From: Fibrobacteraceae bacterium | GTDB lineage: Bacteria; Fibrobacterota; Fibrobacteria; Fibrobacterales; Fibrobacteraceae | Reading direction: 5' to 3' | DNA length: 5,428 nt | NCBI GenBank assembly: GCA_023231365.1 | Contig: JALNVO010000193.1 | Coordinates: 1-5,428, forward strand | In this document: piece by piece, positions 4,980 to 5,428 of the stretch | Numbering within the stretch: the first letter of the stretch is position 1 | Layout: every line of letters begins with the position of its first letter | Position numbers and translations under genes: made by a program | Notes under the pieces: generated by a model | The model's database searches: none | What the model was told of the DNA's origin: nothing | The model's input: only the letters and a program-made list of their open reading frames with translations

Positions 4980-5428
4980 TATAAAAAAAATACAATATTC
5001 GCTTTGCTTATAGCAGTCCTCTTCTTTGCTTGTGCAGGCTCTAACAATGAAACGGCGTCTTCGGATGCAGTCACGTACCGGCAATCTCAAGAAGAAAAGC
5101 TCGCTTTGCTGGAAAAGACTTATGCAACGATGCAGGAAAAGGTTATGGCAAACGTTCCCCCGGAGAGCCTCCTTGAATTTATTACGGATTCTTCTCGCTA
5201 CTGGATGGATTCTCTGCAACTTTATGCAAAGACTTCACCCAAGGCAGATGTAGAGACGAAACAGTTCTGTGAAATACTTGCCGTACTTTTTTACCGCGTA
5301 AACGAATACGAAAAGGCTTGGAAGCCGAATATGAATTCGGATTACCGCATGCTTTCTCTTGTGACGGGAAAGGCCGGGCTTATTCAGAGGGCGGCGGGGC
5401 TCAAACTAGGGCCTTTTGAAGTTAAGAA
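4974..5428 (+). CDS. Putative lipoprotein of unknown function (3' end outside window)
   Basis: ATG at 4974 opens a frame without stops to the window end, giving 151 complete codons. The N-terminus MHYKKNTIFALLIAVLFFACAGSN is a lipoprotein signal peptide: basic start, hydrophobic core and a lipobox FFA-C with the lipidated Cys at residue 20, so the mature protein should be anchored to a membrane. The next residues (AGSNNETASSD) form a flexible linker. From ~35 on it is mainly helical and rich in charged residues (RQSQEEKLALLEKTYATMQEKV), with aromatic and Leu spacing that recalls helical-repeat (TPR-like) proteins, though I see no clear repeat. No enzyme motif is visible in this part. The start is supported by the AGGA site six bases upstream. 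It is divergent from the release-factor-like gene, and the two start codons touch (ATGCAT). Function unknown. Confidence 0.82.
   Translation, partial: MHYKKNTIFALLIAVLFFACAGSNNETASSDAVTYRQSQEEKLALLEKTYATMQEKVMANVPPESLLEFITDSSRYWMDSLQLYAKTSPKADVETKQFCEILAVLFYRVNEYEKAWKPNMNSDYRMLSLVTGKAGLIQRAAGLKLGPFEVK

Noticed and set aside
4980..5219. 80-residue N-terminal extension of the release-factor-like protein
   Set aside because: The extension is antisense to the lipoprotein coding sequence, has no recognisable domain and an odd Arg/Cys/Phe-rich composition. The family N-terminus fits Met at 4979.
1..5428. CRISPR array, tRNA or rRNA genes, toxin-antitoxin pair, phage genes
   Set aside because: I looked for regularly spaced repeats, cloverleaf patterns, and small paired genes, and saw none.

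Overview
The window looks like a chromosomal stretch from a Gram-negative bacterium with moderate GC content. It has a lipoprotein signal peptide, a c-di-GMP enzyme, a full-length NfeD protein and several start codons without a clear Shine-Dalgarno sequence. The style of the proteins (TrpRS variant, release-factor-like protein with a C-terminal tail) makes me think of Fibrobacter or a relative. That is an impression from memory, not a database result.

Layout. Positions 1-273 are the right end of an IS3-family insertion sequence, with the 3' end of its DDE transposase (1-216, +). Directly behind it (about 274-376, +) lies what looks like the last ~34 codons of an unrelated gene cut off by the insertion, followed by its own rho-independent terminator (399-424). 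After about 240 bp without a convincing gene comes a diguanylate cyclase with an N-terminal cyclic-nucleotide-binding-like domain (667-1665, -). It is divergent from trpS (1772-2776, +), with 106 bp between the start codons. trpS converges on a membrane-bound NfeD/ClpP-class serine protease gene (2841-4274, -), and the two share a compact bidirectional terminator. Upstream of nfeD on the same strand is a small GGQ-motif release-factor-like protein with a helix-turn-helix-like tail (4485-4979, -). Its start codon sits back-to-back with the start codon of a divergent lipoprotein gene (4974 to beyond the window end, +).

How they fit together. The genes appear to be mostly single transcription units on alternating strands: one housekeeping enzyme (TrpRS), one signalling enzyme, one membrane proteostasis protein, one possible ribosome-related protein and one envelope lipoprotein. 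I see no operon that defines a new multi-gene system. The points most worth a second look are the release-factor-like protein with its HTH-like tail and its six-base start overlap with the lipoprotein gene, the loss of the expected phosphate-binding arginine in the cyclase sensor domain exactly where an 18-bp perfect palindrome lies, a 23-bp palindrome over the trpS stop codon, and the IS-truncated gene at the left edge.
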